DNA from: an uncultured Deferribacteraceae bacterium
GTDB lineage: Bacteria; Chrysiogenota; Deferribacteres; CAMZNJ01
Length of the DNA: 53,293 nucleotides
Direction of reading: 5' to 3'
NCBI GenBank assembly: GCA_947313855.1
Contig: CAMZNS010000021.1
Span: 1-53,293, forward strand
The notes beneath the pieces were generated by a model that saw nothing but the letters and a program-made list of their open reading frames with translations, did not search any database and was not told where the DNA came from. Position 1 is the first letter of the stretch; each line of letters opens with the position of its first letter. Of the stretch, positions 44,599 to 52,972 are shown one piece after another. The position numbers and the translations under genes were made by a program.

Positions 44599-45333
44599 CT
44601 ACTCCTCGAGGGAACTACCCATGGTTTTTAGGTAAACATCTTCTAGATCGGTGGCATTATTCGCCGCCAAGTGACCTTCTGGGGTGTCAAGAGCAACTAT
44701 CTTGCCCGCATCAACAAAGGCGATACGATGGCAAAGCTCCTCCGCCTCTTTCATGTAGTGTGTGGTGAGGATAACGGTGCGCCCTTTCGCATTGAGGTCG
44801 CGAATAATACTCCATACAACCTGACGACTATGGGGATCAAGCCCCGCACTAGGTTCGTCTAGGATGAGTATTTTGGGGTCATTAATGATGGAGCGTGCGA
44901 GAACAACACGACGTTGCTGTCCACCCGATATTTGTGTTACGCGTGCGTTACGTTTGTGCTCTAGACCGACAAGTGTAAGGAGTTCATCGATACGTTCTAA
45001 ACGCTTCTTACGAGGAATGTTAAAGTAGTTGGCATACAGGTAGAGGTTTTCGAAAACCGTTAGGTCTGGATCGAGGTTATTGTCCTGTGGCATGATGCCG
45101 AGACAGCGTTTGATGGTGCTTGCTTTCCTGTTTGGGTTAAGACCTAGTACGGTCAAGTCCCCACTTGTTGCGGGGAAGTAGCAGGATATCATTTTGATGA
45201 GGGTGGACTTGCCGGCACCGTTTGGTCCTAGGAAGCCGTATATTTCACCTTTTTTTATATCGAAGCTGATTCCGCGAATAGCTTCGGTGCCACTGGAGTA
45301 GCGTTTGTTTAGGTTTTTTGCTGAGACGACCAT
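44599..45333 (-). CDS. ABC-2 type transporter ATPase (NodI/CcmA-like)
   Basis: A 244-residue ATPase with Walker A GPNGAGKST, the Q-loop region LGIMPQDNNLDPDLTVFENL, signature ISGGQQRRVVLARS, Walker B ILILDEPSAGLDP and switch TTHYMKEAEELC. It drives the NodJ-like permease directly downstream. GGAGTG lies ten bases before the ATG. Confidence 0.93.
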   Translation of the reverse strand: MVVSAKNLNKRYSSGTEAIRGISFDIKKGEIYGFLGPNGAGKSTLIKMISCYFPATSGDLTVLGLNPNRKASTIKRCLGIMPQDNNLDPDLTVFENLYLYANYFNIPRKKRLERIDELLTLVGLEHKRNARVTQISGGQQRRVVLARSIINDPKILILDEPSAGLDPHSRQVVWSIIRDLNAKGRTVILTTHYMKEAEELCHRIAFVDAGKIVALDTPEGHLAANNATDLEDVYLKTMGSSLEE

Positions 45334-45450
45334 ATTTTGTGCACTCCGTCAACGGCTCTTTAATGCTGTGTGATTAATGAGCCATGGGTGATGGTTTCTA
45401 TTTTAATCATTTGCATGTGTTGGTTTGTGGTTCGTTAGTTCAAAGCATAC

Positions 45451-45903
45451 TTAGTCGGATGAAACGTCGTGCTTGATGGTCATTACGGGGCACGGTGCTT
45501 CACGGATTACTCGTTCGGCGGTGGATCCTAGTACCATGTGTTCGATACCGGATCGCCCGTGCGTGCCCATGATAATTAGGTCAGCACCCATGGTTTCTGC
45601 CTCTTCGTAAATGGCCTTGTGCACATTCCCCTCAATAACCTTCGATTCGAAGGGGACTCCTTGGAAATCAAATCGACCCACAAAACTTTCCATATGCACC
45701 TTTGCTTCAGCAACAATATCTATAATAATGTTAGGGAGATTGATTGTGCTGGAGTAAAACGAGGAGACGTAGAGATCGGTGGAGACGATATGCACAAGAG
45801 ACAATGTTGAGTTGTTGCTCTTGGCAAAACTAATGGCAACTTTCAGTAGGTTGTCGGAATGGTCAGAGAAGTCCACAGGTAGTAGTACTTTTTCAAACTT
45901 CAT
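45451..45903 (-). CDS. Universal stress protein (UspA family)
   Basis: A 150-residue single Usp domain: KVLLPVDFSDHSDNLLKVA at the N-terminus and the ATP-binding signature GTHGRSGIEHMVLGSTAERV near the end (G-x2-G-x9-G-S/T), so it is of the ATP-binding class. Members act in stress survival and energy-starved states. AGAGGTG precedes the ATG. It is upstream of the ABC exporter on the same strand with a 117-base gap; co-transcription is uncertain. Confidence 0.93.
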   Translation of the reverse strand: MKFEKVLLPVDFSDHSDNLLKVAISFAKSNNSTLSLVHIVSTDLYVSSFYSSTINLPNIIIDIVAEAKVHMESFVGRFDFQGVPFESKVIEGNVHKAIYEEAETMGADLIIMGTHGRSGIEHMVLGSTAERVIREAPCPVMTIKHDVSSD

Positions 45904-45961
45904 AAAACACCTCTAATTTAGCAGAGAACAGTTTAGTGACTAATAATCTAGAAGCAAACAG

Positions 45962-46074
45962 GACACACGTGGCGGGCTCTCGCACAACAGACACACGTGG
46001 CGGGCTCTCGCACAACAGACACACGTGGCGGGCTCTCGCACAACAGGACACACGTGGCGGGCTCTCGCACAACA
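45962..46074 (+). repeat. 28-bp tandem repeat, 4 copies
   Basis: Four nearly identical units with the core CGTGGCGGGCTCTCGCACAA lie head to tail in the gap between nhaB and uspA. There are no spacers, so it is not a CRISPR. Confidence 0.93.
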
Positions 46075-46151
46075 GACATCCAAGTAACTAATGTAGCGTA
46101 GCACACTTAATATAAAATATCAATAAAAATTTAACCTGCTCTAATTTAGTG

Positions 46152-46178
46152 GGGCGGAGGGCACAAAACCCTCCACCC
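46152..46178 (-). terminator. Hairpin after nhaB
   Basis: A 10-bp stem GGGTGGAGGG/CCCTCCGCCC (one T-G pair, 7-base loop) lies just past the nhaB stop on the minus strand. No T-run follows, so it may need Rho or serve only to protect the RNA. Confidence 0.5.
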
Positions 46179-46194
46179 AAACGTCCAGTCCTTA

Positions 46195-47826
46195 CTAGTA
46201 GAAGTAAACTGTTGCGCAGTAACCCATAATACTTATTACCACGAAATACGGGAACGCAAGCTTCATCATCTGGAAGTACGAAAGCCTTATCAACGGTGCC
46301 AACGCGGATGTTAGCAGGAACAGAAAGGCGGCTTGACCGTTGGGTGTTGCAACAGACGGAATGTTTGTTCCCATGTTGATGGCAACGGCGATGTGCTCCA
46401 ACTGCTTCCTGTCAACAAGACCAGCGTTAAACGCATCCAGAGCTTGTGTAATGTAGATTGTTGCCACAAACACGTTGTCCGAAATGATCGACAGCAAGCC
46501 GTTGAAGATAAAGAACGACGATACCTGTGCTCGACCATCCAAGGCGAAGACGTAATCCATGATGGGGAGGAATAGACCTTGGGAGTTGATTATCGACACG
46601 ATAATGAAAAACACTACAAGGAGTGCTGTAAAGGGTAGTGCCTCCTGAAACGATTTCCCGATTTGGTGTTCGTCGATCACACCGTTGAAGGTTGTGAGGA
46701 GAATAATAATCGCCAAACCGATAATACCAACCTGAGCAACATGGAGGGCAAGACCAAGAATAAGCAAGATACCAACAACAAGCATGACAACCAACTTACC
46801 TTTATCAGATAGGGTTCGCTTGGCGTCGTTCTCTTTGGCACTTTCAGCAAGGATGCGATGAACGTTGTCAGGAAGATCAGCACCGTAGCCGAACAGGTTA
46901 AATTTCTCAACAAGAACCGTTACAGTGATACCGGATATAAATACGGGCAACGCAACAATATCCATGTGGTAGATGTACTCCATGAAGGACCAACCCATCT
47001 TGTCTGCAATAATAATATTCTGAGGCTCGCCAACAAGGGTCAGAGCACCACCCAACGCAGTACCAACAGCACCATGCATCAGAAGGTTGCGAAGGAAAGC
47101 ACGAAACTCTTCCAACTCCTCTCTGGCATGTTCGTGGACGTCATCGTCGCTGTTGACGCTATATTTCGAGTGAATGGATGATGAGTATTTGTGGTAAACA
47201 GAGTAGAAACCAACACCGACGGAGATAATAACAGCTGTAACAGTTAGAGCATCGAGAAATGCTGACAAAAATGCTGCAACTGAAAGGAATATTAGGCTGA
47301 GAAGTATTTTCGAGCGAACCTTGACAAGAAGGAACGAAAATACGTAGAGCAACCCGTCTTTCATGAAGTAGATACCGGCAACCATAAACATGAGTAGCAG
47401 AATAACTGGTATGTTTTCCAATACTTCATGGTAAACAACTTCGGTGCCTATTTCGAGTAGTTCCAAGGGGTTAGTGGCACTGCTAAGGTGAAACATTTCG
47501 GCGAATGCGGCGTTACCGTAAGGGATGGTCAACCCGAGGGCGATACCTTGTAGGGCGAGTATCCCTGAGGGTCCGAGTGGGTAGGCTTTGAGTGCCATTG
47601 CCAAGGTGAAGATAAACTGCAGTAGTATTATCCAGCCGAGTACAAAGCGATTAAAGTTGTCTAGTCCCATCCCTTTCTCGGGCAGAATAAAGAGCAGTAG
47701 AATATTTGCGAGCAGAAACGATGCCATCGTTATTTTGTACCATCTTGGGGCGTTCCCGAGGAAGTTCCCCCACAGGGCATTCAAAAACGACCCTTCATTT
47801 GTGATATTAACATCTTTAGTGGACAT
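46195..47826 (-). CDS. nhaB: Na+/H+ antiporter NhaB
   Basis: A 543-residue inner-membrane antiporter. It matches the NhaB family along its length: ALWGNFLGNAPRWYK at the N-terminus, FIFTLAMALKAYPLGPSG, LLLMFMVAGIYFMKD, AAFLSAFLDALTVTAV, GTALGGALTLVGEPQNIIIA, DEHQIGKSFQEALPFTALL, NGLLSIISDNVFVATIYI and SVATPNGQAAFLFLLTSALAPL. NhaB is best known from Gammaproteobacteria, so its presence is a phylogenetic hint or a sign of transfer. The start MSTKDVNITNEG at 47826 is a few residues longer than E. coli NhaB. Confidence 0.95.
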   Translation of the reverse strand: MSTKDVNITNEGSFLNALWGNFLGNAPRWYKITMASFLLANILLLFILPEKGMGLDNFNRFVLGWIILLQFIFTLAMALKAYPLGPSGILALQGIALGLTIPYGNAAFAEMFHLSSATNPLELLEIGTEVVYHEVLENIPVILLLMFMVAGIYFMKDGLLYVFSFLLVKVRSKILLSLIFLSVAAFLSAFLDALTVTAVIISVGVGFYSVYHKYSSSIHSKYSVNSDDDVHEHAREELEEFRAFLRNLLMHGAVGTALGGALTLVGEPQNIIIADKMGWSFMEYIYHMDIVALPVFISGITVTVLVEKFNLFGYGADLPDNVHRILAESAKENDAKRTLSDKGKLVVMLVVGILLILGLALHVAQVGIIGLAIIILLTTFNGVIDEHQIGKSFQEALPFTALLVVFFIIVSIINSQGLFLPIMDYVFALDGRAQVSSFFIFNGLLSIISDNVFVATIYITQALDAFNAGLVDRKQLEHIAVAINMGTNIPSVATPNGQAAFLFLLTSALAPLIRLSYFQMMKLAFPYFVVISIMGYCATVYFY

Positions 47827-47848
47827 TTATCGACCTCCGAACTATCTT

Positions 47849-48781
47849 TTACCTAATAAGTATCTTTCTAAAACTTTTTTGCTTCAGGACTACTGTTTTT
47901 ATATTGTATGTTGATTGATAGAAGTCTGAGTACGACTCAAGGCGGGTGTAGCTGTTTGCGTTTTCGCTAACATGGGCTAGCAGAAGAATCCTCACACGAC
48001 CGCTAACGGAAAGTTTCTCTATAAACTGTAACCCTTGTGCGTTTGATAAGTGTCCCGTTGATGATGCTATCCTCTGTTTAATCGTTTGCGGGTAGGAAGA
48101 TTTTTCCAGTAGCGAGTCGTCGTAGTTCGCTTCTAAAAATAGTATACGACACCGACCATAACTGTCAAGCATTTCCGGTGTGACATCCCCCGTATCGGTC
48201 AAAAAACCAACAGATACAATATTCTCATTATCCGAATATATTTCATCTTTGTCAAAAATATCCACATCCGTAGTATTCGAAGCGAGCTGGTTGTCCGAAC
48301 CAACAAGAACAGGCTCAGACACAAGAATATCAAACCGATACGACAATCCAAGGGGGGAATTGTGGAGGGTTCTGTGGGTGCGAACATTGATGCGGGGAAC
48401 ACTACCACTGAACGCAGTATCGCCATCAACCAACATACTCACGCTGTAAAGCCTATCCGGCTGCATCTCATGGGGGGTCACAAACTCCGACAACCAAAAC
48501 TTCTGAAAACTCGCCATATCGTGCAAAAGGCTCAGCACCGGCGGCGAGGCGTACACAAATATGGGCACGGTGGGGAACATGCGTTGCAACGACCGAAGAC
48601 CACTAACATGATCATTGTGCTCATGGGTAATAAATATATTAATATGACGAGGACGCTTCTCAGACAAAAGAGGAAGCAACAAACTGCGTGACACACCAAT
48701 GTCCACAAAATTATAAATGTCGCCGAAAGGGAAATAATAGCTATTGCCCGAACTACCACTACCCAAAACAACTATCTCCAC
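47849..48781 (-). CDS. Metallo-beta-lactamase fold hydrolase (YycJ/WalJ-like)
   Basis: A 310-residue cytoplasmic hydrolase. LGSGSSGNSYYF at the N-terminus and THEHNDHVSG with the zinc motif H-x-H-x-D-H (His53, His55, Asp57, His58) place it near YycJ/WalJ, which has been linked to cell-wall control and DNA repair. Further metal ligands are likely in FLTDTGD, FLEANYDD and STGHLSN. The GTG at 48781, five bases after GGAGG, gives the usual start. Biochemical role unclear. nhaB begins 22 bases after its stop. Confidence 0.88.
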   Translation of the reverse strand: MEIVVLGSGSSGNSYYFPFGDIYNFVDIGVSRSLLLPLLSEKRPRHINIFITHEHNDHVSGLRSLQRMFPTVPIFVYASPPVLSLLHDMASFQKFWLSEFVTPHEMQPDRLYSVSMLVDGDTAFSGSVPRINVRTHRTLHNSPLGLSYRFDILVSEPVLVGSDNQLASNTTDVDIFDKDEIYSDNENIVSVGFLTDTGDVTPEMLDSYGRCRILFLEANYDDSLLEKSSYPQTIKQRIASSTGHLSNAQGLQFIEKLSVSGRVRILLLAHVSENANSYTRLESYSDFYQSTYNIKTVVLKQKSFRKILIR

Positions 48782-48826
48782 AAACACCTCCAAAATAAAT
48801 CACGGGCTCCAAACACTCTCGCAACC

Positions 48827-50002
48827 CTAGTACATTATCATGGCGTCGCCATAGCTGTAAAATTTGTACTGCTCCCTAATCGCCTCCCCATACGCCTCCA
48901 AAAGCTGTTCCCTGCCGTAGAAAGCACTCATCATCACAAGGAGAGTTGTTCGTGGCATGTGGAAGTTGGTTATGATGGCATCCGCAACGCGAAATCGGAA
49001 CCCAGGAGTAATGTAAAGGGACGTTTCACCAGCGTAGGGGGTAAGGAGGGGGCTGCTAGTGCTAGTGTGGGGGCTGCTAGTGCTAGTGTGGGGGCTGCTA
49101 ATGCTAGTGTGGGGGCTGCTAGTGCTAGTGTGGGGGCTGCTAGTGCTAGTGTGGGGGCTGCTAATGCTAGTGTGGGGGCTAGTGCTAGTGTGGGGGTTAG
49201 TGCCCCCCAGTAACGCATTGCTCTCCAGTGCACGCACACTAGTGCTACCCACGCAAACAACCTTACGCCCCTCAGCCTTATCCATATTAATAGCATGGGC
49301 AGTTTCAGGCGTAATTTCGTAGTATTCGCTGTGAATGCTGTAGTCGTCGATGGCGTCTGTGTTAATGGGTTTGAACGTCCCCAACCCTATGTGCAGTGTT
49401 ATCTCATGGACACGTATCCCCCGTTGCTCCAGCTCCGCCAAAACATGTTGGCTAAAGTGTATGCTCGCCGTGGAGCTTGCCACCGATCCTAGGTGGTTGG
49501 CGAAGATGGTTTGGTAGGCATGGGTGTCTTCGGGAGTATCGTCGCGATCGATGTATGGGGGCAAGGGAGTGTGCCCTTCGGCGATCATAACCGCAAACGG
49601 ATCGGACGAGAACTCTAGGAGCACAGTGCCATCCTCGAACCTTTCAAGCAGTTGCACAGTGGCTGTTTCCAGGGTGAGTGTTGTTCCCAGAGGTACCCGT
49701 CCCCTTATCATGGAGGTAAATTTGTTCCCTCCAGCATGTTTTAGTAGTAGTAGTTCTATCCGTTTGCCGGAGGATTTATTGGCGTAGAGGCGTGCCTTCA
49801 TAACCTTGGTGTTGTTGACCACTAGGGAGCATTTTTCGGGGAAGATTTTGGTTAGTATTTCGGGTAGATTTTGGAAGTAATCGTGTGAGATGGCATCAAC
49901 CTTGCGTTCGATACACATGAGGCGTGATGTTGCTCTGTCTGTCTTGCCATATTTGGCTATTAGGTGGTTTGGTAGGTGGTATTCAAAATTAGAAGTCAGC
50001 AT
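48827..50002 (-). CDS. queA: S-adenosylmethionine:tRNA ribosyltransferase-isomerase QueA, with repeat insertion
   Basis: Adds the epoxycyclopentanediol ring in queuosine synthesis for GUN-anticodon tRNAs. 391 residues against the usual 340-350. MLTSNFEYHLPNHLIAKYGK is the normal N-terminus; VVNNTKVMKARL, HFSQHVLAELEQRGI, HIGLGTFKPI, GSTSVRALES and ITNFHMPRTTLLVMMSAF are conserved. The excess is a stretch of about 50 residues (270-318) of TSTSSPH-type repeats between SVRALES and GETSLYITPGF, encoded by a 21-bp tandem repeat. No ribosome-binding site precedes the ATG, but a near-perfect promoter places the transcript start at or next to it, so the mRNA is probably leaderless. Confidence 0.94.
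   Translation of the reverse strand: MLTSNFEYHLPNHLIAKYGKTDRATSRLMCIERKVDAISHDYFQNLPEILTKIFPEKCSLVVNNTKVMKARLYANKSSGKRIELLLLKHAGGNKFTSMIRGRVPLGTTLTLETATVQLLERFEDGTVLLEFSSDPFAVMIAEGHTPLPPYIDRDDTPEDTHAYQTIFANHLGSVASSTASIHFSQHVLAELEQRGIRVHEITLHIGLGTFKPINTDAIDDYSIHSEYYEITPETAHAINMDKAEGRKVVCVGSTSVRALESNALLGGTNPHTSTSPHTSISSPHTSTSSPHTSTSSPHTSISSPHTSTSSPHTSTSSPLLTPYAGETSLYITPGFRFRVADAIITNFHMPRTTLLVMMSAFYGREQLLEAYGEAIREQYKFYSYGDAMIMY
49049..49195 (-). repeat. 21-bp in-frame tandem repeat in queA, about 7 copies
   Basis: The plus-strand unit is built from GGGGGCTGCTAGTGCTAGTGT (one copy has lost the GCT-type word and T/A variants change Thr to Ile). It encodes Ser-Pro-His-Thr-Ser-(Thr/Ile)-Ser units. 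Confidence 0.93.
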
Positions 50003-50009
50003 GTGGGCT

Positions 50010-50038
50010 ATTATAAAAAAATATAAATAATATTTCAA
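50010..50038 (-). promoter_or_regulatory. Promoter for leaderless queA mRNA
   Basis: TTGAAA (50033-50038), a 17-base spacer and perfect TATAAT (50010-50015) are followed after seven bases by the queA ATG. Transcription would begin at or beside the start codon. Confidence 0.65.
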
Positions 50039-50273
50039 GTTGACTTTATATGTTTTTTATGGGCACTCGTCGTGGTGTTTATATTTTTATTTTTGCTATT
50101 AAAATTAGCTTTAGTAATGGAAATCTATGCCGAACTACAAATAGACAAGTAGTGTACACTCGCCCTGTTTTTGCATACGCAAGCATCCACTATAAATATT
50201 TTTCTTGATTTTATAGCTTGTAATATGTAATACTTTAGATTGACGATGCTTATTTACTATTTTTTATTTTTTA

Positions 50274-50303
50274 TTGACCTTTTACAAACTGTAAGGTTAT
50301 AAC
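50274..50303 (+). promoter_or_regulatory. Promoter of the small outer-membrane protein gene
   Basis: TTGACC (50274-50279), an 18-base spacer and TATAAC (50298-50303), about 55 bases before the start at 50365. The remaining gap from 50039 to 50273 is A/T-rich with no gene. Confidence 0.55.
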
Positions 50304-50364
50304 AAAAGTGGTAGAGGCTCTTGCACAACAACACTACATGAAATACTCTCGGAGGGGTATAAGT

Positions 50365-51030
50365 ATGAAAAAATACTCACTAATTATTTTGATGGTCGGA
50401 GTACTCATCTCTAGCATCGCCATGGCAAGCACAGCTAACGCAAATAAAGTTATTCGTAGCACAACTTTTGGTGGCGTCTTTATTCCCCATACCAAAATTG
50501 CAAACGTAACTCTAGGACTCGGCTTAGCTGGGGGTACCGGAATGATTATCGCCCTTGACGATACATTCAGACTCTCACTGGACTTCACATACGCAACAGT
50601 AGCAGCAACAGTAGCAGGCGATCTCGATCCCGAGACAGGTAAACTGATCTCCAATGACGGTTCCTACCAAACAATCAACGTAGAAGCATCCATGCTCGCT
50701 GTTAAAGATATGGGGAACTTCCAACCCTACATCGGTATCGGACTTGTGATACCAGCCACATCCCTAACATACAAAAACGCCGACGGCGACACGCTTAAGT
50801 ACTCCTTTGCAGCAACAACACCTTTTGTTACACGCTTCGGTTACGATATCAGCTTCACTCGCAGAACAACCATCGGCATCTTTGCTCGCCTCTACGCTGC
50901 ACCAGCAGCAACACAGCTTATTGATGCTAGTGGCAACAAGCTTGTTCCGTCCTCAGGGTTACTCGGCGATCCGGAAGTTATCGACTGGGGTGGCACCACT
51001 GCAGGACTAACGTTTAACTTCAGGTTCTAA
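50365..51030 (+). CDS. Small outer-membrane beta-barrel protein (OmpW-like fold)
   Basis: A 221-residue exported protein with CGGAGGGG upstream of the ATG at 50365 and a signal peptide cleaved after ASTANA. Amphipathic strands (TFRLSLDFTYATVAATV, FQPYIGIGLVIPATSL, TTIGIFARLY) and the C-terminus TAGLTFNFRF ending in Phe indicate an eight-stranded barrel of the OmpW/opacity type. Family assignment is by pattern only. It is monocistronic between its own promoter and terminator. Confidence 0.78.
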   Translation: MKKYSLIILMVGVLISSIAMASTANANKVIRSTTFGGVFIPHTKIANVTLGLGLAGGTGMIIALDDTFRLSLDFTYATVAATVAGDLDPETGKLISNDGSYQTINVEASMLAVKDMGNFQPYIGIGLVIPATSLTYKNADGDTLKYSFAATTPFVTRFGYDISFTRRTTIGIFARLYAAPAATQLIDASGNKLVPSSGLLGDPEVIDWGGTTAGLTFNFRF

Positions 51031-51100
51031 TCCCCCTCCCCTCTTAAGAGCTTGAGCATCTCTTTTTGGCGGTCATGTAGAATACTAATAAATAACAACT

Positions 51101-51165
51101 CCCGCCATTGTGCACCATGGGAGCAGTACCATCTGCTTTATTGTGTACAATAGTGGGGGTTTTTT
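51101..51165 (+). terminator. Rho-independent terminator after the small barrel protein
   Basis: CCCGCCATTGTGCAC (51101-51115) pairs with GTGTACAATAGTGGG (51143-51157), with one mismatch and G-U pairs; the loop can form an inner GCAG/CTGC stem. Six T follow. A weaker AAGAG/CTCTT hairpin lies just upstream near 51046-51066. Confidence 0.7.
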
Positions 51166-51176
51166 CGTTATACGTC

Positions 51177-51494
51177 CGATGTTGGCGTTGATGTTGGCGT
51201 TGGCGTTGGCGTTGGCGTTGGCGTTGGCGTTGGCGTTGGTGTTGGCGTTGATGTTGGCGTTGGCGTTGGCGTTGATGTTGGCGTTGATGTTGGCGTTGAT
51301 GTTGATGTTGGCGTTGGCGTTGGCGTTGGCGTTGGCGTTGGCGTTGGCGTTGATGTTGGCGTTGGCGTTGATGTTGGCGTTGATGTTGGCGTTGATGTTG
51401 GCGTTGATGTTGGCGTTGGCGTTGGCGTTGATGTTGGCGTTGCGTTGGCGTTGGCGTTGATGTTGGTGTTGGTGTTGGCGTTGGCGTTGATTGA
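51177..51494 (+). repeat. 6-bp tandem repeat GTTGGC/GTTGAT, about 53 copies
   Basis: About 318 bases of GTTGGC with interspersed GTTGAT and GTTGGT units, between the terminator of the barrel gene and the bioA stop codon. The opposite strand gives an artefactual Thr-Pro/Thr-Ser frame. The same hexamer recurs at the bioA 5' end. Confidence 0.96.
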
Positions 51495-51525
51495 GTTGGC
51501 TACGTTGGTTGCCGCCAACTACCCC

Positions 51526-52959
51526 CTAGCTATTCCCAAACCTTTCAATAGCCTCAATACCTTTATTCAGTGCGTGTCGAATAAGGTCGAACTCCCTCGA
51601 TCCGATGGTCAATGGTGCCCAAAGATACACCACGTCCCCCAAAGGTCGTACAAACACACCAGCCTCAACCATGGCATTTGTAAACACCTTGGCAAGCTCT
51701 GACGCACACTCTGACGCACACTCTGACGCACACTCTGACGCAAGCTCCCCACGTCGAACAGCATTTGCAACACAACCACCCTCTTCAGCAATACTCAGCT
51801 TCATCATCCCCACCATGCCTATTGCTTCATGGGCGACTCCCAACCTCTGTGCACAGTTGGCAATAACTTCCCGTAGCACTTCCCCATTTTTTTTCACCGT
51901 GCTGAAAATATCATCTTTTTTGTAGATATCGAGAACAGCCAATGCAGCTTCACACGCTGCAGGGTATCCGCCAAACGTATGTGAGTGCCAAAAGATTTTA
52001 TTTTCGAACGAGTTGTATATCCGTTCGTTTGCGATGGCGACGCTCATGGGTGCATGTCCTGCTGTTAGCGCCTTACCTAGCACAAGGATATCTGGTACAA
52101 CGTTACTGTGATTGCATGCGAATAGTTCCCCTGTTCTGTAGAACCCCACGGCGATTTCGTCTGCAATGAGGAGTATGTTGTATTCGTCGCACACTTTTCG
52201 CAATTTGGTCATGTATTTGGGTGGGGATATTTTCACCCCTCCAGCCCCCTGCACCATTGGTTCGACGATAATTGCTGCCACTTCGTTGTGGTATTTTGTT
52301 ACAATTTGTTTGATGCTGTCAAAGCATTCCACGTTGCATGTTTTCGGTTGTTGTTTGTGTGGGCACAGCAGGCAGTTGGGTGCTTCGCCAACATGGGCAC
52401 GATTTACGACATCTTCGAGTGGTGCGTGGAACGATTCGAGGAATCCGACACCAATGGCACCCATGGTGTCACCGTGGTATGCGTCTTGCAACGCTATGAA
52501 CCTATTTTTTCCTTGTACGCCAATATTTACCCAATACTGAATAGCCATACGTAATGCAGCTTCCACAGCACTAGCACCATCGCTGGCGTAGAATGAGTGG
52601 TTGAGATCTCCCGGTGTGATGGTGGCAAGTTCCCTTGAGAGGTTGATTACGCTAGTGTGTGCCATCCCACCTAGTATTACGTGTTGTTTGGTTTGTAGTG
52701 AGTTTATCATCCGTTCCACAATTTCACTACGCGAATGTCCGAGTGAGACGCACCACCATGATGATATTCCATCGAGTAGTTTTCGTCCGTCGGTGGTGTG
52801 CATGTAGAAGCCTTGTGCACGTTCGATAATGGGGTAGTTTGTTTGTTTAAACTCGGTCATGTTGGTGTCGGGGTGCCAAGTGAGGTTGTTTGCGTGCGTT
52901 GGCGTTGGCGTTGGTGTTGGCGTTGGTGTTGGCGTTGGTGTTGGCGTTGTGTTGTTCAT
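51526..52959 (-). CDS. bioA: Adenosylmethionine-8-amino-7-oxononanoate aminotransferase with repeat insertions
   Basis: PLP enzyme of biotin synthesis that forms 7,8-diaminopelargonate using SAM. 477 residues against about 430-450: DGISSWWCVSLGH, YASDGASAVEAALRMA, ALQDAYHGDTMGAIGV, EPMVQGAGGVKISP, DEIAVGFYRTG (Asp267) and PLP-Lys296 in LGKALTAGHAP. CLLCP and CNVEC form the four-Cys patch seen in many BioA. Two insertions come from tandem repeats: an N-terminal (PT)8-9 tract and an ASEC tract near 403-419. CGGAG lies eight bases before the ATG at 52959, so the Pro-Thr tract is translated. The upstream gene, probably bioD, ends 13 bases before. Confidence 0.94.
   Translation of the reverse strand: MNNTTPTPTPTPTPTPTPTPTHANNLTWHPDTNMTEFKQTNYPIIERAQGFYMHTTDGRKLLDGISSWWCVSLGHSRSEIVERMINSLQTKQHVILGGMAHTSVINLSRELATITPGDLNHSFYASDGASAVEAALRMAIQYWVNIGVQGKNRFIALQDAYHGDTMGAIGVGFLESFHAPLEDVVNRAHVGEAPNCLLCPHKQQPKTCNVECFDSIKQIVTKYHNEVAAIIVEPMVQGAGGVKISPPKYMTKLRKVCDEYNILLIADEIAVGFYRTGELFACNHSNVVPDILVLGKALTAGHAPMSVAIANERIYNSFENKIFWHSHTFGGYPAACEAALAVLDIYKKDDIFSTVKKNGEVLREVIANCAQRLGVAHEAIGMVGMMKLSIAEEGGCVANAVRRGELASECASECASECASELAKVFTNAMVEAGVFVRPLGDVVYLWAPLTIGSREFDLIRHALNKGIEAIERFGNS
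51696..51744 (-). repeat. 12-bp in-frame tandem repeat in bioA, 4 copies
   Basis: The plus-strand unit ACTCTGACGCAC encodes Ala-Ser-Glu-Cys, repeated in the small C-terminal domain of BioA and adding three Cys. Confidence 0.9.
52897..52949 (-). repeat. 6-bp in-frame tandem repeat at the bioA 5' end
   Basis: GTTGGC/GTTGGT hexamers on the plus strand encode the Pro-Thr tract of BioA just after the start codon. The unit and orientation equal those of the large array beyond the bioA stop. Confidence 0.9.
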
Positions 52960-52972
52960 CGCGAGACTCCGC

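Noticed and set aside
45962-46074. Possible CRISPR because of 28-bp identical repeats
   Set aside because: The four units are directly adjacent with no spacers, and no cas genes are present.
49059-49322. Plus-strand Leu-Val-Trp-Gly repeat frames opposite queA
   Set aside because: Complement of the 21-bp array; queA motifs on the minus strand continue on both sides.
51168-51518. Thr-Pro repeat frame (minus) and Leu-Ala-Leu frame (plus)
   Set aside because: Pure hexamer-array translation, with no ribosome-binding site and no flanking protein sequence; the terminator of the previous gene precedes it.
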